DNA from: Platycnemis pennipes
Lineage: Eukaryota; Arthropoda; Insecta; Odonata; Platycnemididae
Reading direction: 5' to 3'
Assembly: GCA_933228895.1 (NCBI GenBank)
Contig: OW121846.1
Span: 109,385,054 to 109,449,053 of the forward strand
DNA length: 64,000 nt
Below, piece by piece: positions 10,471 to 23,400 of the stretch. The notes beneath the pieces are model-generated. The model saw only the letters and a program-made list of their open reading frames with translations. It was not told the DNA's origin and did no database searches. Position 1 is the first letter of the stretch, and every line of letters begins with the position of its first letter. The translations under genes and the position numbers were made by a program.

Positions 10471-10911
10471 TCCCCTCCAAGTACCAGCGCTGCAGATGCC
10501 TTTCCGGGTAGGCAGGAATCCATGCAGATTTGATTCAGCTCAGTACGTCCGGGGCGTCTTTATCATACTGGATATTCTGCTTGGTAATTAAACTATCAAA
10601 CCTGTGGGCTACACTAACACCAGTATTTAATAAAATAAAAATCGTATGAAAACGCTCATTGCTTGACTCCATTTTTTGCATTATGAATCCCGTGCCAGAC
10701 TTTTTTTTAATTGTTTCCAGTATTCTACCGGTTAACATTAAGATGTCCATCTCAATATACCGAAAAAGATGAACATGTAATTCTTTTCGCGACCCCTATC
10801 TTTCATATGATGTTCCATTCCTACCCATAATTTTTACATTATTTATACATATATCTCAGTCAATAAACGCTCAGTGGAGATAATATGTAGGCACTCGACG
10901 AACGAGGAATA
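10471..10911. other. unassigned
   Basis: AT-rich, with no recognised feature. Confidence 0.4.
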
Positions 10912-11024
10912 AGTCACTAATACACAATAAATAAAAAAGTAGACACGAAAAAAAGGACACTCACATGTTTTATGTCCTTTTTTTCGTGTCTATGTTTTTA
11001 TTTATTGTGTGTGTATTAGTGACT
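10912..11024. repeat. 113-bp near-perfect palindrome
   Basis: The left arm begins AGTCACTAATACACAATAAA and ends AAGGACAC. The right arm is its near-exact reverse complement, ending ATTAGTGACT. Arms are about 49 bases and the loop about a dozen. It could be a foldback transposon or MITE, or a hairpin produced by rearrangement. No protein is encoded. Confidence 0.85.
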
Positions 11025-12096
11025 CCTGATATATGTATATATTAATAATTATTATATTGTATATATTAATGAATCATTCCACGTCAATTCGACCAGAATA
11101 TCGGCAAAAATGATTCATAGGGTAACCGATTTTGACCACACTTGGCAGAACGGCTCCATTTGATAAGGAAATGAAATTTATGAAGCCGTTTTGCAAAAAC
11201 GCAAGAGTTTACGAGAAATTGCAACGTTGCAAAATTCGAATTTCGCATTAAATCATACACTTCGTAATAAATGGATTGATGAGCAAAGAAACAAAGTATG
11301 AACACCGACTTTGGAAGTTTCTAGGCCCACCGTACAGCAATGACATAAGCCCCGACGAGCAGAACAAGAGAAGAGGGGAGGGCAAGGCGAAGAAGGTCGC
11401 GCAGATGGGCTGACGCAGAATCAGCTGTTCGCCCCTCGTCACTCACCCTACCCTCCATCCATTGTAAGTCAACTCTCTATGCAATGAACGCGATGTCTTT
11501 TATGCCTTAATTTTCCGATTATAGCACGCATATATTTTTACGAGGAAAATGTGGGAATTTTCTAATCACCATTTGAAATGCGCATTCGACTTTTGAGAAC
11601 GGCACTCCTCGCTATTATCTGCCGCTTCGTTCAGCGCCCAAAAGAACATCGTGCAAATAAATGCTACCTACGTATAACTTTGCCCTATACTCACGTGCTC
11701 TTTTCCTTTTGTTTTCCATACATAATGATCTATTTGTAGCTGCGAAACGTCCATTCGTGTCTAAGGAAATATTTTATCCAGTAAATAACTGAATTGTTAT
11801 TCGCTACAAAGTGATATCAGTATTTAATTCGCCATAGTTTTTGTCCGCTTGTATCGGGCTCCGTCCGATCTACTTGCGAGAGATATGTCATTATGTAATT
11901 TCGAGATGTTACTATTCTAAATAGGTTCTAAATGGGCAATTATCAGAACCTTTGTGGGTTTAGTTGCTACTGGGCTTTGAGCTATCACACAAGGAGAATA
12001 TTGTGGTGGCCTATTTGTTGCCGATGAGTCTGAGTGAGCGGTTCGCATTTGCTGGCAAATAAAGTGCCTGATTTCTTGCTATTGAAGCGATTCATA
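11025..12096. other. unassigned
   Basis: AT-rich sequence without a recognised gene or repeat. Confidence 0.4.
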
Positions 12097-12382
12097 CATT
12101 CTTGCAGATAAAGTATTGTTAGAGCTCACCTAGAGGGTCCATCGAGGGTCAATTATTAGGATAACGACAAATCTTAGCAAAGGCGTTTATTCTAGAGATG
12201 CACATACATACGCGCAATAGTTTCATCTCTTGATTTTGACATTCTGGCAGATAAAGTTTTGTTAGAGCTCACCTAGAGGGTCCGTCGAGGGTCAATTATT
12301 AAGATAACGAAAAATATTAGCAAAGGCGTTTATTCTAGAGATGCACATAAGCACACGCGCAATAGTTTCTTCTCTTGATAAT
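12097..12382 (+). repeat. two-copy tandem duplication, 143-bp unit
   Basis: Units starting CATTCTTGCAGATAAAG (12097) and CATTCTGGCAGATAAAG (12240) are nearly identical throughout, sharing GAGCTCACCTAGAGGGTCC and GCGTTTATTCTAGAGATGCA. The few mismatches indicate a fairly recent event. Confidence 0.85.
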
Positions 12383-12732
12383 CTTGAGAAACTCTTGATA
12401 CAAGAGGAACAGCGGAGGTGTTAATGACAAGCATTTGTAACTTCAATTTTCTTTGTTTCCTGCACTTGTGGTCATCATTATTAGTAATCAATACTCATAT
12501 TGGTTTGACGCTGATCTCCACTGAGTTCTTCTATCGGATAATCTCTTCATATTTACGTATTTCTTCTCTTTCACATCCTCCATCACTTGTTCCATATATC
12601 TCACACGAGGCCTACCTTTGCCATTCTTCTCGTTCACCACATTTTATTTGAGGTAAATCTTGCCCAGAAATACTTGCAGATTGAAGGGATCAGTTTTCAA
12701 ATGTACCTACTTATGCGTTAAAGCTGAGAAGC

Positions 12733-13480
12733 TTGAGTATCTTATTAGAAGAAAGTTGGGAAGAACTGGTTAACAATTCTTTTGAATATGCGAGTACAAC
12801 TTGCACTAAAATGGACTTGGCATTGAAAGCAGGAGACGCAAGCGTGTTAAAAAACATGATGCCAGGAGAAAAGGCCAAAGACGCAGGCTTGACTCCACAG
12901 CAGGAAGTGAAGAGTTCTATATTGAAGTGCACTGATAAATTTCTTGTAGAGCTAAAAACTAGATCAACCGCAATGGAAAATGTTTACAAACAGTTTGCTG
13001 CTGTTCATTTGATGAATCTTGTAAAAGCAAGTGATGACCAACTCCCCCTTCTAGTTTAGCAACGAGCAAAAACATTTGATGATTTTGAGAAGGAAGAAAT
13101 GGTGCCAGAAATCATGAGGTTTCGAAGGCATCTATAGGCTTCAAGGATATCTAAAGATGATGCAGTGCCGTGGTCCGCTTTGAATATGCTGCAGTTCATT
13201 ATCGAAATGGATTTTCAAGAGTCGTTACTAAATATTTGAGAAGCACTAAAACTATTTTTGACTGTGTGTGTATCTGTGTCTTCACGTGAACATTTTTTTC
13301 CTAAACATAATGAAAAGCTGTCTTCGCTCAACAATGAGCCAATCCCACCAGGCAGGCCTAGCCTTAATATGGATAGAGAACGCTGTTGCTAAGTGAGTAC
13401 ATTTTGATGATGTACCTAATAAATCAGTTTGCAGAGATAAAAGCTCGCAAGAAAAAAATTTAATTCTCACTACTGTAATA
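12733..13480 (+). pseudogene. hAT (zinc finger MYM-like) transposase C-terminal remnant
   Basis: An open frame from 12733 to 13059 gives a helical segment with VYKQFAAVHLMNLVKASDD. After a stop the same frame continues with FDDFEKEEMVPEIMRFRRHL, then DDAVPWSALNMLQF and ALKLFLTVCVSVSSREHFF. This order matches the C-terminal half of hAT transposases related to zinc finger MYM-type 1 proteins, ending in the dimerisation motif (CxxSFSKLKxIKxxLRSxM), which is badly eroded here. Stops and indels show that it is dead. There is no RNase H-like core within the fragment. Confidence 0.65.
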
Positions 13481-13989
13481 TTTAAATCTTTAACTTTTGG
13501 GTTTGATTTCTATTGTAAATAAAATAATGCTGTAAAATAAGTCTTCATGTCATACGCATTAAATACCATTGCCGATGTAATAGCATGCTTACGTAAATTT
13601 CCTCCGGCCATAAGCCGGTACTGGTACTTCAAAGTTATTAAAAGAGTGTTAGGATGGATTGAACCTACTATTCTGTGAATGCTGAGATAATCCATTGATA
13701 AATAGTTGATTCTGGGTCTGCAGGAATACAAGAAAAAGGTATCTTCCTATTATACTTGCGTAGACTATGTCAATGTTATAAATTCCAAATAGGCCCCATA
13801 TCGAATAGCGCCCCAGGCCCTCAACCATGTTGATACGCCTCTGTCTCCATCCGCTTCTATCACTCACACTCTCTGGGCGATTAACTAATTTCGGAATATG
13901 TCTCCTGTTTTCCGTAGATTTTTTTCGAAATATTTCCGTCAACTTTCCCCCCTCGCTCTGTCGAATGCAGGACTGTGTTCATGCAGCAT
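13481..13989. other. unassigned
   Basis: No recognised gene or repeat. Confidence 0.4.
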
Positions 13990-14260
13990 ATCATAAATCG
14001 GAGAAACATGCAGGTCGATGAAAATCTGCATGCATGAACACATGCGGGCAGCAAAACAAAACGAAATACAATCAGCCATCGCCGAGCATACTTGGAGCGA
14101 ACCAGGGTATGCAAACAGATTAGAATGTACGAAGCCGATAGCAAAGGAGAATCGCTATTGACTACGTGTCAGAAGAGAGGCCATTGAAATCACTAAACAT
14201 CCTAAAAATGCCGATAGTGAATACGGCTTCCACCTTCAATGCTCGTTGGAAAGGCTTATA
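13990..14260 (+). pseudogene. Penelope-like GIY-YIG endonuclease C-terminal fragment
   Basis: The translation gives HEHMRAAKQNEIQSAIAEHT, then WSEPGYANRL and, after an in-frame stop, REAIEITKHPKNADSEYGFH. This pattern (RLxEHxxAxxxxExxxAxAxHxWxxGH ... REAxEIxKHPxNxNxExGxxL) is the C-terminal half of the GIY-YIG nuclease domain carried by Penelope-like retroelements. No RT domain is adjacent. It is a third Penelope-type trace in the window, of a subtype different from that at 19290-20790. Confidence 0.6.
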
Positions 14261-15159
14261 TGTCTAACAAACAATCAGAGCTGACGATATAGCAAGGCCA
14301 AGCATAAGGGCAGCCAAAATCCCAGTCCCACAACTTTGATCGGAAGACTGTGATGGAATGGCAGAGGAACTGTTGTCCTGGAGAGCCAAAGCAAGCGGTG
14401 GACACTCGGAAGAAGTGGAGGATCTTCCTTATTATATTCTAAGTTCCATCCCTATTCTCCTCACTGCAATCTCATCTCGAGTTACTATACTCTTACTAAA
14501 TTCAAACTAATCTTCTACTAGAACTTCGTTTGCATCACCCCACTCTTCTGTCGATGATTAAGCACCACCTTCGTCGCATGCGAGATTAAACTTATAGTCT
14601 AACAGTCTTTGCTTTCTTTTTATCCTTTTCCCAGTTTAGGTATTAAAAGTTTTTTTTACACAAACCCTCTCCTCGTGTATCCGGCGAACAAGCCCATAAA
14701 GTATTTTCGCCCTAGGTTTTTCAGCAACTCTAATAGCATATTATAAATCCCCACAACTTGCCACGCCTTCATTTCTAGCAATGCCTTCTCCAACCCACAA
14801 TCTATTATTCCTAGGCCCGCCTCATCCTTATCTAATTCCCTTTTCTATGCTCAAATTTATAGACTATATCAGATTTTTGTTTGATGCCTGCCAATTCGAG
14901 CTTTTTGGATGTACAACTATAGTGGTACCTATATAGGTAAGAGATACTGACACCCTTTCGGAGTAGCCAATGAGAATGACGAAAACACAGAAAATCTCAT
15001 TAAAATTTGCCAAAATTTGCTGTTCTCGAGCCTAAAGCACGGCCTCAATTTTATATAATTAGTTAATTCTTAAAATAGTGAATTAAATTAGTGATCATCC
15101 AGAAGGTTGAACGTTTACCTATCAGGTCGGCAGCATCCGGGCAGCAAGGAGAACCTGTC
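14261..15159. other. unassigned
   Basis: No recognised gene or repeat. Confidence 0.4.
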
Positions 15160-15640
15160 GGCACCTAGATAGCCGGATTTATTGACCAATGTTCAGAATG
15201 GATTCCGGAAGAGTAGATTTTGTGAAACCCAATTTGCACTTTTTTCTGTCGATATTTTAGCTTCTGGCGAAAATAATATTCCAGTGGAATATTTCTCAAT
15301 TTCAAGAAATCTTTTGACAAGGTGTCTTATAGCAAATTACTTGTGAAATTAAAATATTATGGGTTAGACAGTAATATTATATCATGGATTGATGATATTC
15401 TACATGATCACGTGCAAAGGGTTGTTTTGGACGGTGTTACCTCCCCATCAATTAGTCACTACGGGTGTGCCGCAGGGTACCTAGTGTATGTAATAGATCG
15501 ACTCTTGTTCCTTCTATGTATAAGTTATATCAATGAGGTGGTAAAAAGTAAACTTCGTCTGCTTGCCGATGACGCAGTAGTGTGCAGGGAAATTCTAAGC
15601 CTATCTGGGCTATTCTAAGAACTAAGTATTTGGGCTACGA
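15160..15640 (+). pseudogene. CR1/Jockey-type LINE reverse transcriptase fragment
   Basis: An upstream frame gives ETQFALFSVDIL-like residues. The frame from 15322 then reads SYSKLLVKLKYYGLDSNIIS, the motif after F-D-x-V in LINE RTs. The expected PQG-T-L-GP-LLF-LYIND motif is eroded to CAAGYLVYVIDRLLFLLCIS, and the F-A-D-D motif appears as LLADDAVVCREI. Both ends are truncated. It is probably the same LINE group as the 3' ends at 905-1420 and 2447-3085, which lack this part. Confidence 0.8.
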
Positions 15641-16435
15641 ATTGACGCAACGTAAACTTGTCCATACATTATAGGGCTTTTGCATCTAAATTACTAGCGA
15701 TTAAACAAATACAAATGCTTCGCAAAACATGAATCATCATTGTTATAAATATAAATTTGCCTGTGTTATTTCACTTTCATTTTGATGCTCCGACCAGTTT
15801 GGCCGATACACTGAATGCCACACTATTAAGGCGTTTTGGTAACCTCGGCCGCAGGCTGTTTTTGGCGACCGTCTCTTCGCTCTGTCCGTGTTTATATATC
15901 ACTCAACTACGGGATAACTATTAAAGATAGAGACTTGCGGTTTTCTTTATTTGATTCAGGAGATGTCATTCCACATAACGATTGGAAAGAAAAATAATTA
16001 TTTCCCCAGGTTAGCGAGAAAATCAAGCTGAACTTTGGCGTATTAAAACTTGCTTCGAAGACAGAAATTCAAAAATCGGCACCACGCTGCAACACGTAGG
16101 ATGGTGATCTGCGCATTGGCCCCGCAAGTTAAAGGACCGAGGTATGGTTCCCGGTCCAGGGAACTTTTCTCCTCGAACAATTTTGAACACACTTGCTAGC
16201 CGTTCATAACAACCAATCACAAATTTTACCTCAGACAGTGGTACGGCAAAATGTTTCTCGTTATTTTTAATTTTACGTTACATCAATCCGTAACCCAAAT
16301 ATTTATGCAGCAATTGGCCTAATAAACTTAGCTTTCCACGAGACTTGCATAAATTTGTACATTTTTAGTAAACGTTTAATGCACTGGATACATTTTAAAC
16401 ATTTACCCCAGATATAGAGGAATAAGTACCCAGTA
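15641..16435. other. unassigned
   Basis: 15780-15930 keeps an open frame with no family I recognise. The rest is AT-rich. Confidence 0.35.
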
Positions 16436-17195
16436 AACACAAAATGTTGCAGCAACGTTGCAGACAGGTTGTGCGAGGTTGCGGCGTTATTCAGGTTGCT
16501 TTGCAACGTCGCTGCAACACAATAATTACGCCTCCAATAGTTTCGAGAACAAAATTTTTATAAGTTCGAAATAGCTGAGGCAGAAAGTGACTTAGAAAAT
16601 GTTGTTTTATACGCGCTTCTTTGTCATATGAAGTGAATTAACAATTGCCAGAAGGATATATTTTTAACTCCCTATATGAGAAGCCTTGGGGCATTAAAAA
16701 TATTCTCGCGGGGATATCAATAGAGCGTTCCGCTGTAAGCCTAATTTATTGTTGCATGAGAAACCCAGGCACAAGTATTTTCCAGCGTCGTAATTTCCCC
16801 ACTCGAAGCGCTATTCAGGTCGCATTGCAACGTTCCTGCTACGTAGTAGTTACGTCTCCAATAGTGTTGAGGACTCAGAAAAAATTTAAGCTCGAAATTT
16901 TTGAGCCAGAAAGTAACTTGGAAAAAAGTTTATTATACGCACTTCATTATCATCTGGAGTGAAAAAACAATTATCAGAAGGTTATTATTTTTGAAATGGC
17001 ACAATTATGAGTATTATTTAAAGGTTGCAGGAAGGTTGCAATAATGTTGTGTGTCAGGTTGCAATAACGTTGTGAGACGTTGCCAGGACGTAGTAGGGAG
17101 GATATTTGGAGGCTTTTACGACGTTGTCATAACGTTGCAGCAACTCCCAGTAGGTTGCAGTGAGACGTTGCTGCAGCGTTGTGGCAACATACATG
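16436..17195. repeat. GTTGCA/AACGTTGC-rich repeat cluster
   Basis: Short variants of GTTGCAGCAACGTTGC recur on both strands at 16440-16525, 16800-16850 and 17020-17195. They flank two diverged copies of a unit of about 300 bp. Compare CAATAGTTTCGAGAACA at 16535 with CAATAGTGTTGAGGACTC at 16858. The words are self-complementary. This is a tandem-dispersed repeat of unknown class. Confidence 0.7.
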
Positions 17196-17343
17196 GTTTA
17201 AAGGGTATTTATATTCCTATGATGATTTAATATCATATTTTATCGAAAAAATGGAAATTGTCATTAGACTGTGACTTTCAATCATATAGGTGGCCAGATA
17301 TCAATCGTGAGAAATGACTGGTTTTTATCACAATCTTTTACAG

Positions 17344-17462
17344 GGATGCATGCCAACTTCACTATGATCAAAATCCCATCAAACTGAGCCACTCAGAAGC
17401 TCAGTACTTTTATGATGATACCGGACAAAAATATTTAGACTGCGTCACAAGAATTGCAAATG
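17344..17462 (+). CDS. ETNPPL-like: aminotransferase, first exon seen
   Basis: The acceptor is TTTTACAG and the donor GTGAGTAA. It codes [20 protein letters not shown] and then [19 protein letters not shown]. This is the conserved start of the family's core after the K-x-I-G motif. The first base completes a codon from an upstream exon that I could not find. It ends in phase 1. Confidence 0.9.
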
Positions 17463-20400
17463 GTGAGTAACTGTTGATAGTGAAATTTCCATCCGTACTA
17501 TTCCTAATAACGCCTATTCCAGTAAGTATTCGTTGCAGCGATGCAAATTACTTCAAATATATGGGATAAATTTGAGGTATAAATAAATATATTCCTGGAG
17601 GTGGAAGAGTTTGCGGGTTTCTCACCGGGTCGCAGTTTAGTTTAGCACCTATTCGCCGTCATTCGCCCTGAGGATGATGGCGAGCCTTCGAATCGTCGGT
17701 GCGACCCGTTGGGAAATCCGAGAACTCTTCCTGCAGTCTATACGCTTGGCAACCCTGGGATCCTTCACTACACACCGGGAAAATTTAACGCACTCAGGAG
17801 CCAGACAAAAGCCATCTCCGCAGCTCTTTGAGGCAGGAGAGATGGAAACGGGAAGGAAATGGTCGAAGGATGAGTGGTGGGTTGCAGTATGTTTGGGATG
17901 TAAACTGGAGTGAGAAACGGAATTTGTTGAGAATCTACGATCATTAACTTGGAGGCATAGCGGGGTATCGTATCCGCCGACTTAAAACAAGGAACAGAGG
18001 TGCAGGTGAGAATTTATATGAAATATTTGGAACGGCAGTCAGTATTGATTCTGAGGGGACTAGGTCGAGTGATCGAAATATGAGAATGGAATTGATTATT
18101 AGTACATTATCCCTCCAAGACAGGATTCGAACCTGCGGCCTTAGGCTTGGTAGGCGAGGAGGAAGTGTAGGATGGACAAGAAGGTAGGTTTTACATCGGT
18201 GGCCATGGATAAATATATTTATAGGGAGTATAAGATTGACCGTTTGGTTCTGATAGACTGGCATCTGTTAAAGTAGAGATATTATTGAGAACTGGAGGAT
18301 TTGATGTGAACGAAAGTTTGGAATTCGTTGTGATGGAGGATTATTTTGATATCAAAGAAAGTACAGGTGGAATTGGAGGTAGAATATAAGAATCAGAGGG
18401 AGGTGGAGGCATTTTCGTCTGCCGGAGAGAAGTGAGGCTCTCGGATCCGTGGGGAAGGGTAGGGGAGAATCCGAAAAGGGGAGCGGGAGAGGGGTGAGTT
18501 TGGAATAAGGTTGTAACTATGACATCCAATGGGCAGCTTGAGACCAGGTAGTTCGAAGATTTGTGCCCACCAAATATACGGCCATCTTTCGAGTTCTCAC
18601 CTCGACGTTGGCTGCGGATGAGGCTAGCATCGGATTTTTTTCAATTTCAAAGGTGTTTATTCCGACCAGGTAAATAAAATACTTAAGAAACTTAACAAAA
18701 AACGTAACAAATAAATAATAACAATAATAACATCACTGGTCGATGGCAGTTTGGGAACTTTCCCCTTCAGGGCTCTGATGTAGTCACTGCATTCACCTTA
18801 ATTGTTCTATTTGCACCTTGCATCGGAGCTGCAGCATCTATTATGGAGAGGAAAAAGCACATGTTGAAAGATTTGTCCTCCCCAAGTCCAACCATGAACT
18901 TAAAACAAGGAACAGAGGTGCAGGTGAGAATTTATATGAAATATTTGGAACGGCAGTCAGTATTGATTCTGGTTTTCTACAGGCTACATCTTGGCCTTAA
19001 AATCATCCTGTAAATTGCTCTACAACCAACTTTTGAGTCGGGTGATGGATTCTTTGTTCCTTAGGTCACTTTCACCAGCCAACAACCGTCCACATGAAAT
19101 GTTTGCCCTTAATAACCTTTGCCGCAACTTGATATCACAGATAGCTAGGCTGAAAAGGGGTCCACTACAGTGGTCCAGGATACATGTGAATACATTGAGA
19201 AAGGTTTGTGATAGCTGGATGATGCTTCATCTCATCTGCCAATCCCCAAAGACCCACATGCAGAATATACAATTTAAATGTCTTATTTCCTAAAATTTGC
19301 TGGCGCAGATGAAGGACTTTCACAGTCTAACGTCTCCACACTCTCCCCCATCAGTCCCAGAGCTTGGCATTTCTATTGTCTCCAAAAGAATTCTCCAAGT
19401 CGGCATCCCCAGGCTTCCGACCATCTCAAATTATATTTCTCCCATCGAACGCATTTCTGCATATGTCGATTTTCACCAAAATCTCTCTTCATGAAGCTTC
19501 CTTCCTTCTATCGAGACTCCTATCACTGCCTGGAGATCCTCCACAAAACCCCTTTGAAAAAAGTGACACAGCCATGTAGAACATCACTTTCCTCTATACT
19601 CCAATCCCTCAATATACACGCCTACAATTTCTTTTACATTTTATCTCCCAAAGAACCTCCCCACTAAAACCTATTGATTTTTCAATACAACTCCCAAATG
19701 ATCCTGATGCGAAATGCCTTCTCTTCCAATGGCCAATTTTTATTCCAAACGAAGAGAACATCTATGGGGACCAGAATGGCCCTCTCTTATGTCAATTTCT
19801 ACATGATTGAGACTTGAAGGGGAGTTTCTTGCTGCCCAAACATTACAACTGGAGCTAAGAGTGATGTTCATTGATGATGTTTTCATCACCTGGATCCACA
19901 GGGAAAATCCTTGATGAGTTTACTCAATGCCTTAAACTTCTTACCCTGTAAACAATTTACCTGCACTACTTTCTTGTCTCAGATCACCTTCCTAGACATA
20001 CATACCAGTATCCCCCAAAACAACATCTTCCATGCCTCAGTTCCTGCAAAAAAACTTTATCTTCACTGCAATAACTATCAGCCCACCCACACCAAACACT
20101 CCATTCCGTATTCATTGTAGATCCCCATCCACCGAATTTCCAACACTAAAGAATGGCTTTAAACATATTTTGGCCTTAACATGTCCCTTCCAAATCGTAA
20201 ATCTCCACTGGCAGTTCTAAATAAACATAACAGGCCCCTCTCCGCAAATGTTTCTTTACTAAATGGAATTAACTCTACAGGCTCACTTCAGATTCATTCC
20301 AAATATTTTCCAGGCATCCAAAAACTCAACTTAATTGAGAAAGATTTGCTCTTTTAGAATTGACCGCAACCTATTGCTACCTATTTGCTATTTTAGATCG

Positions 20401-23400
20401 ACTGCGAACCTATTGCCAAAATGCCCCACCGTATGCTACAAACATCCACTGAACCTTGCTGGCATTCTCCAGTCCAACTTTGCTCGTGATGGTATTCCCA
20501 CACCATCATCTGGTACCCAGCATTGTAATATATCCATATGCATACTTTTCATCTCATCACCTCCTTCCAGAACTTTGACACCAAGAAAACCAAAGTAAAT
20601 AGCGGTCCCGGAACGTCCCAAATGATCAATGTAGTTTCTCTTTTGCACTACAGCTATTGTCCTGCATTTTATGTCAGTGAGTGCATCAAACCACTGGATA
20701 AGCAGATAAGCAATAACAGTCTGTCATACAAGGGCCAATTCTCCACTATCATCCTGATAAACGCAAAGGTGAAGCATTATGTTTGACGACTACTCCACAG
20801 TGCAACTCTGACCCACCCTAATCATTCCGACTGAATCATCTACTCCTTGTAGCCATAGTTACACCCTCTATCGAAGTCTGAATGGTGGAATTAGCCACCA
20901 AATGCACCCATAAGATCTTCAATCCTCCTACTTTCTTTTGGTACTCTTAGCGTCTCTGGCAAGGGGATATGTTCATGAATTCACTAATTCACAATCCTTG
21001 GTCATCAATAATCACTGCTTCTTCACCTATTCTACTTCCCACTCTTGTCCCCAAATATAATGCCAACCACCATTCTTCAAATGCTGTTCTGTGGACTCAT
21101 GAGATGGCTCAAATGTGGACTCTTAGATCTTTTGATTCTTGATTGAGTCTGGAGAAAAAGTCACTTTTGTGGAGTGTAAAACCTGGTTAAAGATGAGAAG
21201 GGACTGGTGTAGGTTGGATAGGGAAATATTAAGGGAGTCAGGGTGCAGAAGGAGATGCCAGGATGATGGAAATGGAACAGAATTGGTTGAAGAGTGATGG
21301 TAGCCATTAAATATGGGGACAGGGATGGGAAGCAGAATAGGTTAAGAGGCAGTCATTATCGATGAGGAGGGATTGTGGATTAGTGAATTCGCACACATAT
21401 CCCCTCACCAGAGATGGGAAGAGTACCAATAGAGAGTAACTGGGCTCAGTAACTGTTACTTTTCTAAATTTGTAATCAGTTACAAGTACCAATTCCTTTT
21501 TTTTAATTAACTAGTTGCTGTTACAAGTAGGCACATTACAGATAATTTTCAATTTTTTTTAATGAGCAGGGCTAATAAGTCAATGCAAAAGGATATATTG
21601 TATGCTGTATTTACATCAAGCTAATATTTTAACACACTGTATACAATACAAATAGTTTAGGCACACTACCAATAATTTTCTAGTCGAACAAGAGTATCAC
21701 AGTTGTAGTAGGTACTCTTGTGGTGGCTCCAATGAATTAATTGATTGGCCATATTTTTCACAGGTAAGCTTCCATAACTAAACAGTAAATTGAACACTGA
21801 ACCTGATTACTAATTAGGTTGCTCCATATTACAATTAATTTAATGGAAGGTGTGTTTCCCACTGACATCCTTAGATTTCAACTGTTAAATTAAGCTACAT
21901 GTAAAGATTTTGTAAAAGTAACTTCATGAACACTTAAAACCTTAGCTCCAATGCCAAGTTTGTATCTCATAGTCATATCTCTGGTGCTTGAGCCTTTAGA
22001 GAACATAAAATAGGGTTCTAAACACATAGAAGGGAACACTATTTCAATCTTGGCCATCACAGGTTGATGATGGAAATGATTTAGCAAGAAGGAAGTATGG
22101 CAAAATTTTATGGCAACAAATGTTGAAACTCACAAAATATTAAACCAACTTCTTGCTTCACTATCAATAGCACCGGAGCCACAAGTAAAAGAGCATCTAC
22201 CAAAATTGACCATGAACTTGGCATGCAAAATTCAAATCAACAAAGACATGATTACTATCAGATAACCATGAGTACCTAGGTGAGAAGTAACAATTAATTT
22301 TTTAATGTAATGATTATAAGCCAAAAATACCAAAGGGTAATTGTTACCGGTAACTCACTTGCTCTCCATCACTGCCCTCCCACAAGTGCCATCCTCTAAG
22401 AAAAACTATTTTCTCTTTCACTTTTCCTCAGATACCTTACTGATAATGAGCTCTTGGTAGTCCACCAAATGCCCTATTCATTTCTTCCTTTTCACATGTG
22501 GCCATTGAATCTGTAATAACCCAGACTCCCTACAGGAATTGATTTCGACCCTTCACACCTCTCCTCTCTGTATTGGCTACCAAGAATCTCTCCAGAATAA
22601 ATGAATCCTTAAAACCTCCATAAACATCAAAATACAACTGACAGGGAATAATTCAGTGGTTGCAGCCTCCTTCTTCAGCTAGAAGAAAGGAACTGCTGGG
22701 GAATAGGGTAAAAGGAAGGGCAGGAGATTGTGGGTTTGGAGAGGAGTCAGGAGGGGTATAGGGTGGGAGACTGTGTTACCTTTAAGCCAGGATATTGAAA
22801 GCATTTAGTAGCCTAATAAAAGATAATTCTAAAGTATGAAGTTGAAGGAGTGAATCAGTGGGAGGAGGAGAGAAAAGAATAAGACACCTTAAAGAAATTA
22901 TTCAAAGAAAAATAATGAGAAGAAGCATGCATTTGAACAGGACTGTGAAGGAAACCAGTTGTAAGAAAAATGGTGGTTATGAATTCTGGTTCTGAGGGGC
23001 ATGGAACAATGTCTAATATAGAAAGGACAGAAATTACATTGAAGATAAAACAACATTAATGATTTCCCATGTGGAAGAAGAAAAGAGTGGGAGAGAGTTG
23101 AGCAAGTGTAGCAAAGGTGGTGAAGTAAAAATGGGACATTTTTACACCTCATACATTTGTAGGGAGTTGGATGGGTATTGAAAGTAGGAGCATAGTTTTC
23201 GTAGAGAGTTGAATGGACTAAATTTTTAAATATTGCTAAGTTTGCCAGGGTATCTGCAGGTGACCAAAGGGCAATCTGTGAAAATCTTTGAAGTGGTTGT
23301 ACCAATGGAAAAGATGGGAAAAGCTCTTTGAGTATGGTGTTGAGGAACTGTGCACCAGGGAAGTAGATAGTACCAATGGTAAGATTGTTGTGGCATTACT

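Noticed and set aside
12733..13059. Independent host gene in the 108-codon frame
   Set aside because: The continuation past the stop matches the hAT/ZMYM C-terminus, so it is a transposase remnant.
16436..17195. CRISPR-like array in the GTTGCA cluster
   Set aside because: Repeat units are degenerate, occur on both strands and have irregular spacing in a eukaryotic genome.
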